42,759 bases of DNA from Alphaproteobacteria bacterium (GCA_026400845.1 JAPLOH010000051.1:1-42759), one strand, 5' to 3'; positions 9,487 to 16,803 are shown, numbered from the stretch's first letter. Numbers and translations are program-made. Notes: generated from the sequence alone by a model not told the origin.

Positions 9487-9813
9487 ATTACAAACCCTTT
9501 ATCCACTGTCGCTGTGTTTCCGATTGCTACGGACCCGTGAGCGTTGCAACCCGATAAAGCGATTCTGCACGACTGGCATGCAAATCCGTAATTTAGGGCT
9601 GTGGATAACTCTTTGTGATCAGATGATATTCCCAATGCCGGGGAAATTCACATCTGTGTGTGGCAAATTTGCATCATGTGGCATTTGGGCAGCAACCGGC
9701 GGTAGCAGAGTCGCGCGGAGCAGTCGCGGCGGACGTGCGGGTTGACGCAAAACGGCGGCGAACCGTAGTTCGCCGCCGTCATTGCAAGTCACATTGTGGT
9801 GACGAAGCGCAGC
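9487..9813. other. Intergenic region upstream of the CHAP gene
   Basis: 327 nt without a convincing gene. The right end holds the RidA-gene terminator. The left two thirds, less GC-rich than its surroundings, should contain the CHAP promoter on the minus strand. Visible motifs are a perfect DnaA-box match TGTGGATAA (9600-9608), a one-mismatch box TTATCCACT (9499-9507), a GANTC site (9561-9565) and a 10-bp palindrome GCAAATTTGC (9663-9672). None is tied to a function by the sequence alone. Confidence 0.6.
9748..9779 (-). terminator. Intrinsic terminator of the RidA-family gene
   Basis: A perfect 12-bp stem, ACGGCGGCGAAC pairing with GTTCGCCGCCGT, with a 4-nt loop. On the minus strand a TTTT tract follows directly. 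It begins about 35 nt after the RidA stop codon. Confidence 0.85.
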
Positions 9814-10164
9814 TTACTTGCAGACGGTGACCATGATTTCGACGAGCAGGCGGGGATCGGCCATGTTGGCCTCCACGCAGGCCCGGGCCGGGGCACCGCC
9901 CTCGGGCAGCCAGGCCGACCAGATTTCGTTCATCGCATCGCGATCGCGGATGTCTTTCACCCAGATCTGCGCTTGCAGCAGGCGGGTCTTGTCGGTGCCA
10001 TGGGTTTCGAGGATCTGGTCGATCAGGTCGAGAACCTGTTTGGTCTGGCCCTTGATGTCCTGCGAGGTGTCCTTGGCGGTGCAGCCCTGGACGAAGACAA
10101 AGCCATGATATTCAACGGCTTTGGACAGGATCTTGTTCGGTTCCGTGCGGATGATCTTGCTCAT
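9814..10164 (-). CDS. RidA family protein
   Basis: A 116-aa protein of the RidA/YjgF/UK114 family, small trimeric enzymes or relatives, the best known of which hydrolyse reactive enamine/imine intermediates. Recognisable parts are the early NKILSKAVEYHGFVFVQG strand region, QVLDLIDQILETHG, LLQAQIWVKDI and the C-terminal APARACVEANMADPRLLVEI. The Arg in ARACVEA is at the position of the substrate-carboxylate-binding arginine of RidA. The start MSKIIRTEPN has a purine-rich AGAGGGAG upstream; 20 further codons upstream are proline-rich and unlikely. It has its own strong terminator and is probably monocistronic. Confidence 0.9.
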   Translation of the reverse strand: MSKIIRTEPNKILSKAVEYHGFVFVQGCTAKDTSQDIKGQTKQVLDLIDQILETHGTDKTRLLQAQIWVKDIRDRDAMNEIWSAWLPEGGAPARACVEANMADPRLLVEIMVTVCK

Positions 10165-10227
10165 GTCGGCTCCCTCTATCGGCGGTGGTGGGAGGTTTGT
10201 AGGAGCCGCGCCGGCCGGCGGCAAGAC

Positions 10228-10431
10228 TCAGGGCGGTTCGCCATGGTCCTTGGCGTCGCCGACGAGGGTGCAACCGCAGAGCGGACACACTCCCGCCTCG
10301 CCATCATCGGTGCGCAGGCCTGTGCATCGCGCGGCCCAGGACGCCTTGACGTCGGCCGGTGCCTCCTGGAGGCGGAAGGCATGGGCGGGAACCGGCGCCA
10401 GGGCCAAGGCGAGGAGGGCGCGGCGGCGCAT
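10228..10431 (-). CDS. Small exported Cys-rich protein of unknown function
   Basis: Not recognised. A 67-aa product with a short, convincing signal peptide (MRRRALLALALAPVPAHA, cleavage after AHA). The mature peptide of about 49 aa has four cysteines, one in AARCTG and three in CPLCGC, suggesting a metal site or disulphides in the periplasm. The ATG shares its A with the TGA of the upstream peptidase gene (TGATG), so it is translationally coupled and is the last gene of that operon. Its small size leaves some doubt, but signal peptide plus coupling make it probable. Confidence 0.65.
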   Translation of the reverse strand: MRRRALLALALAPVPAHAFRLQEAPADVKASWAARCTGLRTDDGEAGVCPLCGCTLVGDAKDHGEPP

Positions 10432-11651
10432 CAACCGGCGCTGCCGAACGGGTCATCCACCGACAGCGCGGGCGTGGTGAACCAGTGCGGCCCGTCCTCA
10501 CCCATATAGATATGGTCCTCCAGCCGGACGCCGAATTCGCCATAGATGCAAATGGTCGGCTCGTTGGAAAAGCACATGCCGGGCGCCAGCGGCGTGGTGT
10601 CGCCCTGCACGATGTAGGGCTCCTCGTGGACGTCGAGCCCGAGCCCATGGCCGGTGCGATGCGGCAGCCCGGGCAGCCCGTAGTCGGGCGCGAACCCGGC
10701 GCCTTCGATCACCCGCCGCGCCGCCGCGTCGAGCGTTTCGCAGGGTGCGCCGAGCTGGGCGGCCTCGAACACCGCAAGCGTGGCGGCCTTCTCGACGTTC
10801 CATACCTCGCGCTGGCGGGCGGTGGGCTCGCCGAACACGTAGCTGCGCGTCACGTCGGACTGGTAGCCGTGCATGGTGGCGCCGATATCGACCAGCACCA
10901 TGTCGCCGTCCTTCAGCGTCTGCGGGTAGGGCACCCCGTGCGGATAGGCGGTGGGCTCGCCGAACAGCACGATGGAGAAGGACATCGCGCCGTCGAACCC
11001 CAGCGCCGCATGGGCCTTGGCGACGAAATCGGCAGTCTCGGTGGTGGTGATGCCGGTGTGGAGGATGCGCGCGGTGGCCTTGTGCACCTCCAGCGTCTGC
11101 TCCATCGCGTGCTTGATCAGCGCGATCTCATTGGCCGATTTGCGCATCCGGCAGGCGGCGATCAGCGGGCCGGCGTTCTCGAAGCTGTAGGCATTCCCTG
11201 ACCGGCGCAGCCCGTCGAAGGTGAAAAACGGGGTCGCGGGGTCGATCGCGATGGTCCCGTTGCGGTAGCCGAGCCCGGCGATGGTGTCGGTGATCAGCGC
11301 GGTGGGGGACTGGTGTTCGTGCCAGCAGCGCACTTCGCCATCGAGCACCAGCATGGTGCGCAGCTTGGCTTCCTCGAAGGCCGGCGAAATATAGATCGGC
11401 GGCCCCTCGGCCGGGATCAGCACGCCGTGCAGCCGCTCCGAGCCGCGCAGGCGCAGCCCGGTGAAGTAGAAGGTGCTGGTAGAGGCATCGAGGTGCAGCA
11501 CCTGGATATTGGCCGCGCGCATGCCGGCTTGCAGCTGGGCAATGCGGCCGCGCAGCTCCTCAGCGCCGATCGGCGGCGGTGAGGGGATGCGGGCGGCGGC
11601 GAGGCGGGCGAGTTCGGCTTCCATCGTGGAGCCGCCGACACCGATGGTCAT
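10431..11651 (-). CDS. M24 family metallopeptidase (aminopeptidase P / Xaa-Pro dipeptidase-like)
   Basis: A 406-aa protein: an N-terminal creatinase-like domain (residues about 30-165) and a C-terminal pita-bread catalytic domain. All five dinuclear metal ligands are present: D255 (VLVDIGATMHG), D266 (YQSDVTRS), H335 (HRTGHGLGLDVHE), E364 (FSNEPTICIYG) and E378 (VRLEDHI). Family members cleave Xaa-Pro bonds or hydrolyse creatine-like amides. No signal peptide, so cytoplasmic. The start ATG overlaps the MFS gene's TGA (ATGA). Coupling to an exporter and two small exported proteins is unusual for a general peptidase and may mean a dedicated peptide substrate. Confidence 0.93.
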   Translation of the reverse strand: MTIGVGGSTMEAELARLAAARIPSPPPIGAEELRGRIAQLQAGMRAANIQVLHLDASTSTFYFTGLRLRGSERLHGVLIPAEGPPIYISPAFEEAKLRTMLVLDGEVRCWHEHQSPTALITDTIAGLGYRNGTIAIDPATPFFTFDGLRRSGNAYSFENAGPLIAACRMRKSANEIALIKHAMEQTLEVHKATARILHTGITTTETADFVAKAHAALGFDGAMSFSIVLFGEPTAYPHGVPYPQTLKDGDMVLVDIGATMHGYQSDVTRSYVFGEPTARQREVWNVEKAATLAVFEAAQLGAPCETLDAAARRVIEGAGFAPDYGLPGLPHRTGHGLGLDVHEEPYIVQGDTTPLAPGMCFSNEPTICIYGEFGVRLEDHIYMGEDGPHWFTTPALSVDDPFGSAG

Positions 11652-12904
11652 GCGTGCTTGTCCTTGGCGGTTGGGCGTTCGAGAAAACGGGTGATCTGCG
11701 GCAGGCGGCGCAGCGCCCAGATCGTGCATCCGGCGGCGATGCAACTGCCGATCACCACGGGGGCCTGCAATCCGGCGACCTCGGTGAGCGCGCCGTAGAG
11801 CAGCGCGCCGATCGCCGGCGCCGCGCGGGTGATCATGCCCCACAGGCTCAGCACCCGGCCAAGAATGTGGGAGGGCGTGCCGGATTGCAGCAGGGTCTGC
11901 GCCGAGATGCCGTGCATGGTTCCCGCCGCCCCGATGGCGACCGCGCAGATCACCGCAAAGGTGAATGAGTGGGTGGCGACCATCAGCCCGGTGCTGCCCG
12001 CCATCACCAGCCCCGCCAGGACGGCAATGCGGGCGAGACCGGCCAGCCGCCCACGCACGGCTACGTAGAGGCCGCCGACCATGGCCGATACGCCCATCGT
12101 GGTGGCGAGCGTCGCCAGGCCCTCCGGCCCCTTGTCCCACAGCCCGGCGACATAGGGCGACAGCATCTCGGGCACGCTGCGGGTGAGGATGCCGATCACC
12201 GCGGCATAGATGAACAGCGGCGCCATGCCGGGGTGACGGGCGACGTAGCGGATGCCGTCGAGTGCCTCGCGCAGCACGGAGCGCCCGGTCGGCGGATGGC
12301 CGCGCCGTGTGGCCGGGTCGAGCCGCAGCAGCGGCATGGTGGCCGAGGCGATGAGGTAGCCGATGCAGTTCACCACCATCCCGGGGACGACGCCGCCGAC
12401 CGCGACCAGCAGCCCGCCGATGCCCGGGCCGACGGAGCGGGCGATATTGTAGGTGAGCGAATTGAGCGCGACCGCGCCGGGCAGATCAGCCCGGCTCACC
12501 ATGCCCGGCACCAGGCTTTGGCGGGCCGGCTGGGCGAAGGACTGCGAAATACCGAGCAACACCTGCAAGATCGCCATGTATTCGACGCGGATGGTGTCGG
12601 TCAGCACCAGCACGATCAGGATCGCGGCATGGGCGGCGGTGATGAGCTGGGTCACGATGGTCAATCGCAGCCGGTCGATCCGGTCCGACACGGCGCCGGC
12701 GAAAGGGGAGATGAACACGGAAGGGCCGAGGTTGCAGAAGGCGAGGATGCCCACCCACAGCGCCGAATGCGTCAACGTCCAGGCGAGCCAGTCGGTGGCG
12801 ATCTGCTGCACCCACAGCCCGGTCCAGGACAAGGCGCTGGTTCCGTAGAAAATCCGTGTGTTGCGCTGCGAGAGGACGCTGCGGATGGCCGCGAGGCTAG
12901 CCAC
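11648..12904 (-). CDS. MFS transporter (EntS-like exporter group)
   Basis: A 418-aa major-facilitator protein with about 12 hydrophobic segments. The inter-helix motif SDRIDRLRLTIVTQ follows helix 2, and NSLTYNIARSVGPGIGGLL resembles the helix 4-5 region of EntS-type exporters (MFS_3 group). These usually export siderophores or drugs; the substrate is unknown. The start is GTG, since no ATG lies nearby in frame before conserved sequence; no clear Shine-Dalgarno is present, suggesting coupling to the lipoprotein gene that ends 12 nt upstream. It overlaps the peptidase start by 4 nt. Confidence 0.9.
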   Translation of the reverse strand: MASLAAIRSVLSQRNTRIFYGTSALSWTGLWVQQIATDWLAWTLTHSALWVGILAFCNLGPSVFISPFAGAVSDRIDRLRLTIVTQLITAAHAAILIVLVLTDTIRVEYMAILQVLLGISQSFAQPARQSLVPGMVSRADLPGAVALNSLTYNIARSVGPGIGGLLVAVGGVVPGMVVNCIGYLIASATMPLLRLDPATRRGHPPTGRSVLREALDGIRYVARHPGMAPLFIYAAVIGILTRSVPEMLSPYVAGLWDKGPEGLATLATTMGVSAMVGGLYVAVRGRLAGLARIAVLAGLVMAGSTGLMVATHSFTFAVICAVAIGAAGTMHGISAQTLLQSGTPSHILGRVLSLWGMITRAAPAIGALLYGALTEVAGLQAPVVIGSCIAAGCTIWALRRLPQITRFLERPTAKDKHA

Positions 12905-12916
12905 GAGCGGCGGCGG

Positions 12917-13234
12917 TCATTGCGGCGCCGACGGTTGCGCGTTCACCCGGCGCAGGCAGGTATCGACCATTTGCCCGCGGGAAAACCGGGCCTGGAGGTC
13001 GGCGGTCGGGTCGCTCGCCATGGTGCCGCCGAAGGGGGAATCGCGCTGGCTGGAGACGTAGAGGTCGGCGCGATACTGGTCGTTGGGGTTGGCGCGCGCG
13101 AAGGCCTCGTCGGCACGCTGGCGGCAGGCGGCCTGCTGGGCGGCGGTGGCGCGCGAGACGCGCTCCGGGGCAGCGCAACCGGCGAGCAGCAGCCCGGCGA
13201 TCAGAAGGGTGGATAGCGAGGCGGGGGCGGTCAT
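12917..13234 (-). CDS. Small lipoprotein of unknown function
   Basis: A 105-aa product with a type II signal peptide: MTAPASLSTLLIAGLLLAGC, lipobox LLAGC with C20 as the lipidation site. The mature part is polar, with two more cysteines (QQAACRQ and VDTCLRR), and no domain I recognise. The pattern C-RQRADEAFARANPNDQY recalls small envelope lipoproteins of Acetobacteraceae, but this is an impression. Its ATG overlaps the TGA of the upstream gene (ATGA), fixing the start. A GTG-started exporter follows 12 nt after its stop. Confidence 0.75.
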   Translation of the reverse strand: MTAPASLSTLLIAGLLLAGCAAPERVSRATAAQQAACRQRADEAFARANPNDQYRADLYVSSQRDSPFGGTMASDPTADLQARFSRGQMVDTCLRRVNAQPSAPQ

Positions 13235-13770
13235 GCCGGGGCTCCGAGCAGGTTCTGGGTGGCGAGACGGGCGCGCAGGCGGTCCGGATCGAACAATGCG
13301 TCGCGGTTCAACGTGACCTGCGCGGCGGCGTTGAGCAAGACGGGCGCGATTTCTGCACCATCGCGGTGCAGGGTGAACAAGGGGGACGTCCACTGCACCG
13401 CCTCCCGGCCCGCACCGCCGAGCAGGGTGACCAGCGCCAGCAGTCGCAGGCACAGCGACATGCCATAGGTGGAGGCCAGCGGGGCGACAAGGTCGGCGGC
13501 TTCAGCCCAGCAGGCGGCGTCGGGGTCGGCCAGTGCGAGATCGGTGGTGGTGCCATCCTCGCGGATGAAGCGGAACAGCCGCAGCTTGCCCCAGCGCTCC
13601 GCCAGGGCCGCGGCACGGGCCCGCTGCCACGCGGCGTCGAGATCGCGCGGGCGCACCGGCGGCAGCGCTTCGGGCGGCAGCGCGACCTGGTAGGTCAACG
13701 TGCCATCGCTGCTTTCGGCGACCTTGATGGTCGGCCGCGCGTCTCTCTCAGGGGAATGGGTCGTGCTCAT
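13231..13770 (-). CDS. Conserved-looking protein of unknown function
   Basis: Not recognised. 179 aa, no signal peptide. It is rich in Ala, Leu and Asp, with a central helical stretch (DLDAAWQRARAAALAERWGK) and a hydrophobic segment (MSLCLRLLALVTLLGGAG, about residues 100-117) that could be a buried helix rather than a membrane span. The start MSTTHSPERD is chosen by codon pattern and a weak purine stretch; 17 codons upstream remain open but read as arginine/proline-rich. First gene of the operon with the lipoprotein, exporter, peptidase and small Cys-rich protein. Confidence 0.7.
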   Translation of the reverse strand: MSTTHSPERDARPTIKVAESSDGTLTYQVALPPEALPPVRPRDLDAAWQRARAAALAERWGKLRLFRFIREDGTTTDLALADPDAACWAEAADLVAPLASTYGMSLCLRLLALVTLLGGAGREAVQWTSPLFTLHRDGAEIAPVLLNAAAQVTLNRDALFDPDRLRARLATQNLLGAPA

Positions 13771-13851
13771 CGCCGCCAGGATGGACCGGCCGGGCGGCGC
13801 GCGCCAGCGTTTTGGCGGCAAACCCGGTGTGCCGTCAGACCGTCGCCGGCA

Positions 13852-14094
13852 TCACTTGGCGGCGGGGCGCGGCTTTCCGCCGTTGGTGTCGAGCCGCTGC
13901 AGTTCGGCGTAAATACTCGCCGTGCGCTTACCGGGCTCCAGCAACATCCATTGCTCGGCGGTATAGCGAGCCAGGACGATGGCGATGGCGATATCGAAGC
14001 GTGACAACTCGACGGGAGAGATCAATACGTCCGGGTGTGTGCCGGGGGCGGCAGGCGGAGCGGCGGATATGGCGGGGCTTCGATGACAAGGCAT
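13852..14094 (-). CDS. Small protein of unknown function, divergent from the TetR gene
   Basis: Not recognised. 80 aa with a Pro/Ala-rich N-terminus and a more regular C-terminal half (VELSRFDIAIAIVLARYTAE followed by a WMLLEPGKRTASIYAELQRL segment). A strong AAGGAG lies about 8 nt before the ATG, the main reason to accept it. It is transcribed away from the TetR gene across a 208-nt AT-rich region, so it is a natural candidate target of that regulator. No signal peptide is obvious. Confidence 0.6.
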   Translation of the reverse strand: MPCHRSPAISAAPPAAPGTHPDVLISPVELSRFDIAIAIVLARYTAEQWMLLEPGKRTASIYAELQRLDTNGGKPRPAAK

Positions 14095-14198
14095 TCAGAG
14101 CGCTCCTTGAATTCCGCCAGCGACCAAGTTTTGGCCAACTGGTCGTATGATTGTGTGGGCAAAATAGGGGGTGGAATTAAGCCAATAAATCAGTAAGG

Positions 14199-14226
14199 TT
14201 GCCAAATTACTTCGGGTCAACATAAT
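14199..14226 (+). promoter_or_regulatory. Candidate promoter of the TetR gene
   Basis: TTGCCA and CATAAT are separated by 16 nt within a segment of 34% GC (hand count of 14161-14280). The predicted transcript would begin near 14233 and run through two inverted repeats before the start codon. Confidence 0.5.
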
Positions 14227-14230
14227 AATA

Positions 14231-14248
14231 AAATACACGAGCGTATTT
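14231..14248. promoter_or_regulatory. Inverted repeat, candidate TetR operator 1
   Basis: AAATAC-acgagc-GTATTT is a perfect 6-bp inverted repeat with a 6-nt spacer. It lies at the expected transcription start and about 55 nt before the regulator's start codon, a usual site for autoregulation in this family. Confidence 0.45.
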
Positions 14249-14254
14249 CAAGAT

Positions 14255-14274
14255 GAGATTTGAAAAATAATCTC
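14255..14274. promoter_or_regulatory. Inverted repeat, candidate TetR operator 2
   Basis: GAGATT-N8-AATCTC is a perfect 6-bp inverted repeat centred 25 bp downstream of the first. It may be a second operator or a small hairpin in the leader. Confidence 0.35.
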
Positions 14275-14302
14275 CCTGAGATAAGCGGAACGAGAGGAAA
14301 CA

Positions 14303-14932
14303 ATGGCCAGACAGACACGTACTGCGCGTCAAGCGGAAACACGAAGCAAGTTTATCGCTGCTGCATCCGGTGCTTTTGCCGTTCACGGTTTTTCCGGCGC
14401 GAAGGTTGAACGGATCGCCGAGGTGGCCGGATATTCGAGGGGTGCCTTCTATTCGAATTTTTCGTCGAAGGAAGAATTGGCGCTCGCGGTGTTTGAGCGG
14501 CTGCTGAATGACGACGTTGAAGGCGTCAGCGCACTTCTGGAGACCCATGACGGCAACACCGACACCCTGTTCCGCCGCCTCGCGGAGGGTTTCGCCGTCC
14601 GTCACGCCGACGAGGTCCCGAGTGCCCTGCGCATTGAGTTGTTGATGCAGGCTTGGCGTGACGCGGACTTCCGGGTCGCGGCGGCCCAACTCTACCGCCG
14701 GCAGCGCGCCCGGTACGCCGAGCTGGTTGCGATAACATTGGGCCAGGCTTCACTGATTCCGCCTGACACCGTCGTAGCGATTGCCGATACGCTGCTGGCG
14801 GTCGACCACGGCCATTCGGTCCTCGCTCTGGCCGGTGCCGAGCCCACCCCTGTCGCGGACGTGGTCTTTCTACTCTTGCGCGGAATCGCGTCAACCGTCC
14901 CGATCGTGGCAGCAGAACGGCAAACCGACTGA
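14303..14932 (+). CDS. TetR/AcrR family transcriptional regulator
   Basis: A 209-aa repressor-type regulator. The N-terminal helix-turn-helix spans about residues 10-57, with the recognition region KVERIAEVAGYSRGAFYSNF followed by SSKEEL, which is diagnostic. The C-terminal helical ligand domain is not informative about the effector. GAGAGGAAA precedes the ATG. The upstream region is AT-rich with a plausible promoter and two inverted repeats. No transporter or enzyme gene is coupled to it; the closest candidate target is the divergent 80-aa gene, with autoregulation likely. The small lipoprotein gene follows about 80 nt downstream. Confidence 0.93.
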   Translation: MARQTRTARQAETRSKFIAAASGAFAVHGFSGAKVERIAEVAGYSRGAFYSNFSSKEELALAVFERLLNDDVEGVSALLETHDGNTDTLFRRLAEGFAVRHADEVPSALRIELLMQAWRDADFRVAAAQLYRRQRARYAELVAITLGQASLIPPDTVVAIADTLLAVDHGHSVLALAGAEPTPVADVVFLLLRGIASTVPIVAAERQTD

Positions 14933-15010
14933 CTCCCTCAGTTCGGCCTTGCCCGACCACGCATCGCTGCGCGCATGTTCACGCCAATAATTGGTTTGTG
15001 GAGGAGCATC

Positions 15011-15472
15011 GTGGTGCGTGGCGTGATGCTGGCGATCGGGCTGGCGCTGTTGGCAGGGTGCGGCGAAGGCCGCTCCACCTTCGTAGTGGTGGAGGCGAAG
15101 GACCCGGCATTCACCGTCTTCACCCCCTCTCCCCCCAACATGAGTGAAACCCTGCTAAGGCGCATCGTCGCCGAGAGTGCGGAGCCCGGCAAGGCGCGCG
15201 TTATCCTGCGGGACGAGCTTGAGGCCGTCGCGCAGGACGAAGCGGGGCGCGTGATCGTGCGGGCGGATTATCCCGGCACGCGCTATGGCTCGGCCATCGC
15301 CTGCCTGATGCGCAAGGCCCCGGGGCCATGGGGTATCACCTGGAACGGCGGCATTGCGCTCACCCGCAACGACTACGACGACGCCCGCAAGACCCATGAA
15401 ACCCGCACACCCCCGGATCGCCAGTCGCCGACCGCTCCGGCCGCGCATCTTGTTGCGGTGGGGTGTTCTTGA
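15011..15472 (+). CDS. Small putative lipoprotein
   Basis: Not recognised beyond its signal. 153 aa from the GTG chosen here. The N-terminus VVRGVMLAIGLALLAGCGEG contains a lipobox (LLAGC), so the mature protein should be lipid-anchored. The rest has no domain I know. The start is uncertain between two adjacent GTGs and an ATG 15 nt downstream, all preceded by GGAGGAG; an ATG 36 nt upstream lacks a ribosome-binding site. The C-terminus after about residue 125 is Pro/Thr-rich and runs to within 20 nt of a palindromic repeat, so the true end could have been altered by the repeat. Confidence 0.6.
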   Translation: MVRGVMLAIGLALLAGCGEGRSTFVVVEAKDPAFTVFTPSPPNMSETLLRRIVAESAEPGKARVILRDELEAVAQDEAGRVIVRADYPGTRYGSAIACLMRKAPGPWGITWNGGIALTRNDYDDARKTHETRTPPDRQSPTAPAAHLVAVGCS

Positions 15473-15490
15473 TGGAGCCCGAAGAAAACA

Positions 15491-15611
15491 CTTCTTTTTG
15501 AAAAAAAGAAGCAAAAACTTTTTATCCGTTTGCTCCGCGCTCTCCGGGGGCAGTGCGGAGCAAATGGAGAAAAGTTTTTTGGTTCTTTTTTTCAAAAAAG
15601 AACTGCTTCCT
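15491..15611. repeat. Dispersed palindromic element, full copy with diverged core
   Basis: Outer A/T-rich hairpins at 15491-15511 (CTTCTTTTT/AAAAAGAAG) and 15582-15603 (GTTCTTTTTT/AAAAAAGAAC) flank an inner inverted repeat whose arms GTTTGCTCCGC and GCGGAGCAAAT are separated by 16 nt. It fills the gap between two convergent genes: one stop codon is 18 nt to the left, the other abuts the right end. A bidirectional terminator is the simplest reading, by position. Confidence 0.85.
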
Positions 15612-15833
15612 TCAATCCGCCGCCTGAGCAAACACGGCGGCAAAAGCACGCAACCCCGGCACCCGCCGCGCCGGGAAGCAGATCGGCTCGTCAAGCCCCT
15701 CCAGCACCGCGTCGAGCATCGCCTCGATGCCGCGCACCCGCAGCGCCTCGGTTTCGATCAGTTCAGCCTCCGCGGCGAGCCCGGCGGCACGAACGCGTTC
15801 GAGCACGGAGGTCAGCGCCTGGCTGGTGCGCAT
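15612..15833 (-). CDS. Small protein of unknown function (second of a coupled pair)
   Basis: Not recognised. 73 aa, predicted mostly helical: MRTSQALTSVLERVRAAGLA, then AELIETEALRVRGIEAMLDA. The last third contains PICFPARRVPGLRAFAAVF. No signal peptide or membrane segment. The ATG shares its A with the TGA of the upstream small gene (TGATG), which fixes the start; an ATG five codons earlier lies inside that gene. It ends exactly at the edge of a palindromic element. Confidence 0.55.
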   Translation of the reverse strand: MRTSQALTSVLERVRAAGLAAEAELIETEALRVRGIEAMLDAVLEGLDEPICFPARRVPGLRAFAAVFAQAAD

Positions 15834-16027
15834 CAGTTCATCCCCCATGCGTTGGTCGGCCGGATGTCGCTCAACGCCGGCAGGCGCTCCACATCCGGGC
15901 GGCGGATGCCACGCAGAATGCTGCGTGGAGCGGGAGAACCCGCTCGCTGCTGGCGGCTGAGGATGATGGTCTCGGTGATCACCTGGCGGCGCTGCTGGCG
16001 CAGTTCGGCGGAACGTGGATTGGGCAT
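15833..16027 (-). CDS. Small basic protein of unknown function (first of a coupled pair)
   Basis: Not recognised. 64 aa, strongly basic, with an Arg/Gln-rich N-terminal half (SAELRQQRRQVITETIILSR) and an RRPDVERLPALSDIRPTNAW segment. GGAG lies about 8 nt before the ATG. It overlaps the next small gene by one base. The charge could suit nucleic-acid or partner binding, but nothing specific supports that. Confidence 0.5.
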   Translation of the reverse strand: MPNPRSAELRQQRRQVITETIILSRQQRAGSPAPRSILRGIRRPDVERLPALSDIRPTNAWGMN

Positions 16028-16120
16028 GCGCGGTCTCCAACTCGCGTCGCGTCGGGGGATGGCGACCGGAAAACCCTGCGCCGGCCAGCATCAAGGAATT
16101 GTCAAGAATTGACGAAGGGG

Positions 16121-16203
16121 TGACGATGCTGGCCAAGCGCAACGGCGCTGACCTGCTGATCATCAACCGCGAACCCACCGCCCTCGCCGTCGAAACGCTG
16201 TAG
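16121..16203 (+). pseudogene. Remnant of a Sir2-family (sirtuin) deacylase
   Basis: The frame encodes TMLAKRNGADLLIINREPT and stops seven codons later. This closely resembles the segment near the C-terminus of sirtuins, where a stretch like LAKxxGAKLVIINxEPT contacts the NAD adenosine. No other sirtuin motif (GAGxS, HGS, zinc cysteines) is found upstream in any frame before the divergent small genes, and the normal C-terminal helix is missing. I read it as the tail end of a deleted gene, ending 27 nt before the next start codon. Confidence 0.5.
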
Positions 16204-16230
16204 ACCGCACCCATACAAAGGAAACCCGCC

Positions 16231-16803
16231 ATGACCGCCACCCCCAAGCGCCTCGAACCGATCCCCCTCGACGCGATGACGCCCGAACAGCGCAACGTCG
16301 CCGAAGCGATCATGGCGGGCCCGCGCAAGGGCCTGCGCGGCCCCTTCAACGTCTGGCTCCGCAGCCCCGAACTCGCCGACCGCCTGCAGAAAGTCGGCGA
16401 ATACCTCCGCTTCAACTCCTCGCTCGAAACCCGCCTCAACGAAATGGCGATCCTGATGACCGCCGCCCACTGGCAAAGCCCGTTCGAGTGGTACGCCCAC
16501 GTCCCGCTGGCCATCAAAGCCGGCCTCGCCCCCGAAACCGCCGCCGCCATCGCCCGCGGCGAACGCCCCACCACCATGCGGGACGACGAAGCGGTGATCT
16601 GGGACTTCTGCACCCAACTCCGCGCCAACCGCACCGTCTCGGACGGCACCTTCGCCGCCGCCGTCGCCCTGTGGGGCGAACGCGGCGTGGCCGATCTCAT
16701 CGGGGTCAACGGCTACTACGACATCGTCTCGATGACCCTCAACGTCGGCGAAGTCCTGCCCCCCGAAGGCGCCGACGTGCCGATCCGGGCGCCGGGGAAG
16801 TGA
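16231..16803 (+). CDS. Carboxymuconolactone decarboxylase family protein
   Basis: A 190-aa protein of the CMD/AhpD-like family, recognised by RFNSSLETRLNEMAILMTAA followed by HWQSPFEWYAHVPLAIKAGL, the helical core of the family. It lacks the CxxC of AhpD-type peroxidase partners, so it should be in the non-redox branch related to 4-carboxymuconolactone decarboxylase, where the conserved histidines and glutamate act. AAGGAA precedes the ATG. The stop codon directly touches a half copy of the palindromic element. No protocatechuate-pathway gene is nearby, so the reaction is undetermined. Confidence 0.9.
   Translation: MTATPKRLEPIPLDAMTPEQRNVAEAIMAGPRKGLRGPFNVWLRSPELADRLQKVGEYLRFNSSLETRLNEMAILMTAAHWQSPFEWYAHVPLAIKAGLAPETAAAIARGERPTTMRDDEAVIWDFCTQLRANRTVSDGTFAAAVALWGERGVADLIGVNGYYDIVSMTLNVGEVLPPEGADVPIRAPGK

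Noticed and set aside
9487-9813. Possible replication origin
   Set aside because: Two DnaA-like boxes are too few, no AT-rich unwinding cluster is present, and no origin-linked genes are near.
15354-16123. Open frames running through the palindromic element with FFKK-type peptides
   Set aside because: Translations of the A/T hairpins; they lack ribosome-binding sites and family features.
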